Positions 7,935 to 11,481 of a DNA stretch of 11,481 nt are shown in pieces (position 1 is the stretch's first letter; each line of letters starts with the position of its first letter). The stretch spans positions 1-11,481 of the forward strand of contig DYKL01000078.1 in assembly GCA_020722645.1 (NCBI GenBank), written 5' to 3'. The stretch is from Acetofilamentum sp. Its GTDB lineage: Bacteria; Bacteroidota; Bacteroidia; Bacteroidales; JAFGUD01. The notes beneath the pieces are model-generated. The model had not been told where the DNA came from. It did no database searches and saw only the letters and a program-made list of their open reading frames with translations. Made by a program: the position numbers and the translations under genes.

Positions 7935-10900
7935 ATGTCATTACTTTCAAAAATATTGAGTGGTTTTTTTGGTAATAAATCAGAAAAAGATATAAAAAAA
8001 ATACTCCCTATAGTCCAAAAAATCAATGAAGAATTCGATAAACTGCAAAATATTTCAAACGATGAATTACGAATTAAATCCGCTGAATTAAAAAAAATAA
8101 TTCAGGATAGAATTGCTCAAGATGAGATAACAAAATCTGAACTTAAAGAAAAAGTAGAAGCACCTGATTTAAATTTTGAAGAAAAGCATTCAATTTACAA
8201 AGAAATCGAAAAAATTGAAAAAAAAATAAAAGATACAATAAAAACAACGCTTGATGAAATTTTACCGGTTGCTTTTGCAATAATAAAAGAAACAGCAAAA
8301 CGTTTCAAAGAAAACGAAAAATTAATTGTAACAGCAAATGATTTCGATAAAAAATTAGCAGTAAAATTTGAAAATGTAGTTATCGAAGGCGATAAAGCGA
8401 TATATTTTAACAAATGGCTTGCAGGAGGAAATACTATTACCTGGGATATGGTTCATTATGACGTTCAACTAATTGGCGGTGTTGCGTTACATCAAGGAAA
8501 TATTGCAGAAATGGCTACCGGCGAAGGAAAAACACTTGTCGCTACTTTACCTGTATTCCTTAATGCATTATCCGGTCGTGGAGTTCACCTTGTAACCGTT
8601 AATGATTATCTTGCAAAAAGAGACTCTGAATGGATGGGAACTCTTTATCAATTTCATGGTCTTTCTGTTGATTGTATTGACAAACATCAGCCGAATTCAA
8701 AAGAAAGACGTGCTGCATATATGGCTGACATTACATTTGGTACAAACAACGAATACGGTTTTGACTACCTTAGAGATAATATGGCTCATCGCCCCGATGA
8801 ACTTGTTCAAAGAATGCACAATTACGCTATTGTGGACGAAGTGGACTCTGTTTTAGTTGATGAAGCAAGAACACCGCTTATTATTTCTGGTCCCGTCGGA
8901 AAAACTGATGATGATAAACTTTTCAGTGAATATAAACCAAAAGTAGTTGAACTTTATACCGCTCAAAAAACTTTAGTTGCAAAATTATTATCTGATGCTA
9001 AAAAACTTATTAACGAAAATAAAACCGACGAAGGGGGTGTTCTGCTGCTCAGAGCCCACAAAGGACTGCCAAAAAACAGAGCTTTAATTAAATTCCTTAG
9101 CGAATCCGGAAATAAAACCTTATTGCAAAAAACAGAAAATATTTATTTGCAAGAAAATGCCAAAAGAATGCCTGAAATTACTAACGAACTTTTTTTTGTT
9201 ATTGAAGAAAAATTGAACTCAGTTGAACTTACTGAAAAAGGTATAGACTTGATTACAGGAAAAACTGACGATCCTGAATTCTTTATTATGCCTGATATTG
9301 GAGAAAAACTTGCAGAAATTGAACAATCTTCAATGAAAGAAGAAGAAAAATTGAAAGAAAAAGATAAACTATTGACCGACCATTCTGTAAAATCCGAACG
9401 CATTCATGCTGTCAATCAACTCATTAAGGCTTATGCTATGTTTGAAAGAGATGTTGATTACGTTGTTATAGACTCAAAAGTTAAAATTGTTGATGAACAA
9501 ACCGGTCGTATTCTCGAAGGTCGTAGATATTCAGAAGGGTTACATCAGGCGATAGAAGCAAAAGAAAGCGTTAAAATTGAAGAAACAACTCAAACTTATG
9601 CAACAATTACTTTGCAGAACTATTTCAGAATGTACGACAAACTTGCAGGTATGACAGGTACAGCAGAAACCGAAGCTCAGGAATTATGGGATATTTATAA
9701 ACTTGATGTTATTGTCATACCTACAAATAAACCGATTGTCAGAAACGATTTTGATGATTTGATTTTCAAAACAAAACGTGAAAAATACAATGCCGTTATT
9801 GATGAAATACAAAGAATTAAAGAGCAAAACAGAGCTGTATTAGTTGGTACAACATCAGTTGAAGTTTCTGAAGTTATAGGGAAAATGCTGCAAAGAAAAG
9901 GTATTAAACACCAAATACTTAACGCTAAACTTCACCAGAAAGAAGCTGATATTGTTGCCTTCGCCGGACAACCCGGAACAGTAACAATCGCAACCAATAT
10001 GGCAGGTCGTGGTACTGACATCAAACTGCATCAGACAGTTAAAGAATCAGGCGGTCTTGCTATTATCGGTACAGAAAGACACGAATCCCGTCGTGTTGAC
10101 CGTCAGCTTAGAGGTCGTTCTGGTCGTCAAGGGGACCCGGGTTCTTCTCAGTTCTTTGTTTCTTTGGAAGATGACCTTATGAGAATTTTCGGCTCGGAAA
10201 GAATAGCAAAAGTTATGGATTTTCTCAACCTTAAAGAAGGTGAAGTTATTCAACACAAAATGATTTCAAATTCTATCGAAAAAGCTCAGAAAAAAGTTGA
10301 AGAAAACAACTATGGAATTCGTAAAAGATTGCTTGAATACGATGATGTTATGAACTCTCAGAGAGAAGTTGTTTATACCAGAAGAAGAAATGCCTTATTC
10401 GGAGAAAAATTAGATATAGAAATATCTTCTATGTTTTCTGATATTGCAAGCGTTATTGTCAAAAATAATTATCAGGAGAACGACTATGAAAATTTCAAGT
10501 ACGAAATAATGAAAAATTTTTCGATACAGACAAATATTAATTTCAATGATTTTAAAAGCCTGAATCCTAATGAAATTATTCAAAATGTCGAAAATGCGGT
10601 TTATGATACTTTTAAACGAAGAATGAACTTAATAAGAAAACAACTTTTACCGTTTGTTCAAAAAACATATCAAGAACAATCCGGTCAAAGCGAATATGTT
10701 TCTGTTCTTATTTCTGACGGCACCAAAATTTATAAAATTGTAACCGAACTCAAAAAAGCTTTTGATAATGATGCAAGAGAAATAATCAAAGATATTGAAA
10801 AAACAATAATGCTTGTTGCAATTGACGAAACGTGGAAAGAGCATTTGAGAGAATTAGATGATTTGAAACAAGCCGTTCACAGTGCTTCTTATGAACAAAA

Positions 10901-11237
10901 AGATCCTTTATTGATATATAAAATGGAATCTTTTGATTTATTTCAGAATATGTTGCTGAAAACAAATACTGAAATAGTATCAAGTTTAATGAAAGCACAT
11001 ATTTTTATTCCTGAACAATCAAGAATAAAAGGAGGACAAAGACAAGTAAGCAGAAGCTCAGCATTTGATTTTAAACAGTTACAAACCTCAAAAAGTGACG
11101 GAACAAGCACAAATACAAATACAACAGGCGGGGGGCAATACAAAAGAACCACTAAAAAAGTCGGAAGAAACGATCCTTGCCCCTGTGGAAGCGGTAAAAA
11201 ATTCAAAAACTGCTGTGGAAAAGAAGTAAACGTCTAA
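7935..11237 (+). CDS. secA: Preprotein translocase ATPase SecA
   Basis: SecA is the ATP-driven motor that pushes unfolded preproteins through the SecYEG channel of the inner membrane. Visible motifs in order: Walker A MATGEGKT (193-200, K199), TFGTNNEYGFDYLRDNM (267-283), Walker B-type DEVDSVLVDEARTPLIISG (301-319), AGMTGTAETE (571-580), ATNMAGRGTDIKL (686-698), GTERHESRRVDRQLRGRSGR (712-731), EYDDVMNSQR (801-810) and the helical scaffold and two-helix finger region (about 963-1000). The C-terminus has a low-complexity linker (about 1051-1070) and an intact zinc-binding CxCx8CC motif (C1082, C1084, C1093, C1094), which in the family contacts SecB or the ribosome. At 1100 residues it is about 200 longer than the E. 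coli protein, largely through charged sequence at about 325-480; this long form is usual in Bacteroidota. The ATG at 7935 fits the family N-terminus. The stop codon is followed after four bases by the right repeat array. Confidence 0.98.
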   Translation: MSLLSKILSGFFGNKSEKDIKKILPIVQKINEEFDKLQNISNDELRIKSAELKKIIQDRIAQDEITKSELKEKVEAPDLNFEEKHSIYKEIEKIEKKIKDTIKTTLDEILPVAFAIIKETAKRFKENEKLIVTANDFDKKLAVKFENVVIEGDKAIYFNKWLAGGNTITWDMVHYDVQLIGGVALHQGNIAEMATGEGKTLVATLPVFLNALSGRGVHLVTVNDYLAKRDSEWMGTLYQFHGLSVDCIDKHQPNSKERRAAYMADITFGTNNEYGFDYLRDNMAHRPDELVQRMHNYAIVDEVDSVLVDEARTPLIISGPVGKTDDDKLFSEYKPKVVELYTAQKTLVAKLLSDAKKLINENKTDEGGVLLLRAHKGLPKNRALIKFLSESGNKTLLQKTENIYLQENAKRMPEITNELFFVIEEKLNSVELTEKGIDLITGKTDDPEFFIMPDIGEKLAEIEQSSMKEEEKLKEKDKLLTDHSVKSERIHAVNQLIKAYAMFERDVDYVVIDSKVKIVDEQTGRILEGRRYSEGLHQAIEAKESVKIEETTQTYATITLQNYFRMYDKLAGMTGTAETEAQELWDIYKLDVIVIPTNKPIVRNDFDDLIFKTKREKYNAVIDEIQRIKEQNRAVLVGTTSVEVSEVIGKMLQRKGIKHQILNAKLHQKEADIVAFAGQPGTVTIATNMAGRGTDIKLHQTVKESGGLAIIGTERHESRRVDRQLRGRSGRQGDPGSSQFFVSLEDDLMRIFGSERIAKVMDFLNLKEGEVIQHKMISNSIEKAQKKVEENNYGIRKRLLEYDDVMNSQREVVYTRRRNALFGEKLDIEISSMFSDIASVIVKNNYQENDYENFKYEIMKNFSIQTNINFNDFKSLNPNEIIQNVENAVYDTFKRRMNLIRKQLLPFVQKTYQEQSGQSEYVSVLISDGTKIYKIVTELKKAFDNDAREIIKDIEKTIMLVAIDETWKEHLRELDDLKQAVHSASYEQKDPLLIYKMESFDLFQNMLLKTNTEIVSSLMKAHIFIPEQSRIKGGQRQVSRSSAFDFKQLQTSKSDGTSTNTNTTGGGQYKRTTKKVGRNDPCPCGSGKKFKNCCGKEVNV

Positions 11238-11241
11238 AAAT

Positions 11242-11481
11242 GTGATAATGTGATAATGTGATAATGTGCCAATGTGATAATGTGCCAATTTGATAATGTG
11301 CCAATGTGATAATGTGATAATTTGATAATGTGCCAATGTGATAATGTGATAATGTGCCAATGTGATAATGTGATAATGTGCCAATTTGATAATGTGCCAA
11401 TGTGATAATGTGATAATGTGCTAATTTGATAATGTGATAATGTGCTAATTTGATAATGTGATAATGTGCTAATTTGATAAT
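11242..11481. repeat. Tandem array of thirty 8-bp words from a four-word set
   Basis: The region splits exactly into thirty 8-bp words with no insertion, deletion or other word: A = GTGATAAT (14), B = GTGCCAAT (7), C = TTGATAAT (6), D = GTGCTAAT (3). The order is AAABABCBAACB AABAABCBAA DCADCADC. The last eight words show a clean 24-bp period. Variation is limited to word positions 1, 4 and 5; positions 2, 3 and 6-8 never change. Word A is shared with the left array on the same strand. The complementary strand is open in some frames and yields artificial proteins rich in HYHIITL-like steps, which should not be annotated as genes. The array runs off the window end, so its full length is unknown. 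Confidence 0.97.

Noticed and set aside
11088..11400. Minus-strand open frames encoding HYHIITL-repeat proteins
   Set aside because: They are translations of the 8-bp word array, and one runs antisense into secA; no start context or promoter supports them.
11242..11481. DnaA box cluster or CRP-type sites, because the complement has TTATCACA and the plus strand has repeated TGTGA
   Set aside because: The DnaA box is TTATCCACA and would need an extra base in every copy; CRP sites need an inverted TGTGA/TCACA pair, whereas only direct copies occur here.

Overview
The window looks like chromosomal DNA of a low-GC member of the Bacteroidota, possibly Bacteroidales or a relative; the order is not certain. 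The evidence is a GyrB and a SecA of the type usual in that phylum (short GyrB of 648 residues; long SecA of 1100 residues with an extra segment in the first half), a promoter of the Bacteroidota form (TAnnTTTG with an upstream TTG element), no clear Shine-Dalgarno sequences, and a very large secreted protein of a Bacteroidota-like, uncharacterised kind.

Layout from left to right: (1) positions 1-228 hold a perfect tandem array, 14 copies of a 16-bp unit that is itself two 8-bp words, fading through four diverged words into the stop codon of the next gene. (2) Positions 273-5075, minus strand, encode a 1600-residue exported protein of unknown function. (3) Positions 5076-5894 are an 819-bp AT-rich divergent intergenic region with two separate inverted-repeat elements (5278-5378 and 5566-5693) and a good gyrB promoter at 5771-5802. 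(4) Positions 5895-7841, plus strand, are gyrB with a GTG start. (5) A terminator hairpin lies at 7861-7886. (6) Positions 7935-11237, plus strand, are secA. (7) Positions 11242-11481 are a second tandem array, exactly thirty 8-bp words drawn from a four-word vocabulary, starting four bases after the secA stop and running off the window.

gyrB (DNA supercoiling) and secA (the motor of Sec protein export) are housekeeping genes on one strand but separated by a terminator, so they need not be one operon. The 1600-residue protein carries an export signal and would itself use the Sec route; no functional link to its neighbours beyond that can be seen. The least explained parts are the two flanking 8-bp word arrays, which share words, strand orientation and placement right behind a stop codon, the 128-bp MITE-like element, and the large secreted protein. 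No CRISPR array, tRNA, rRNA, transposase gene or defence system is visible.
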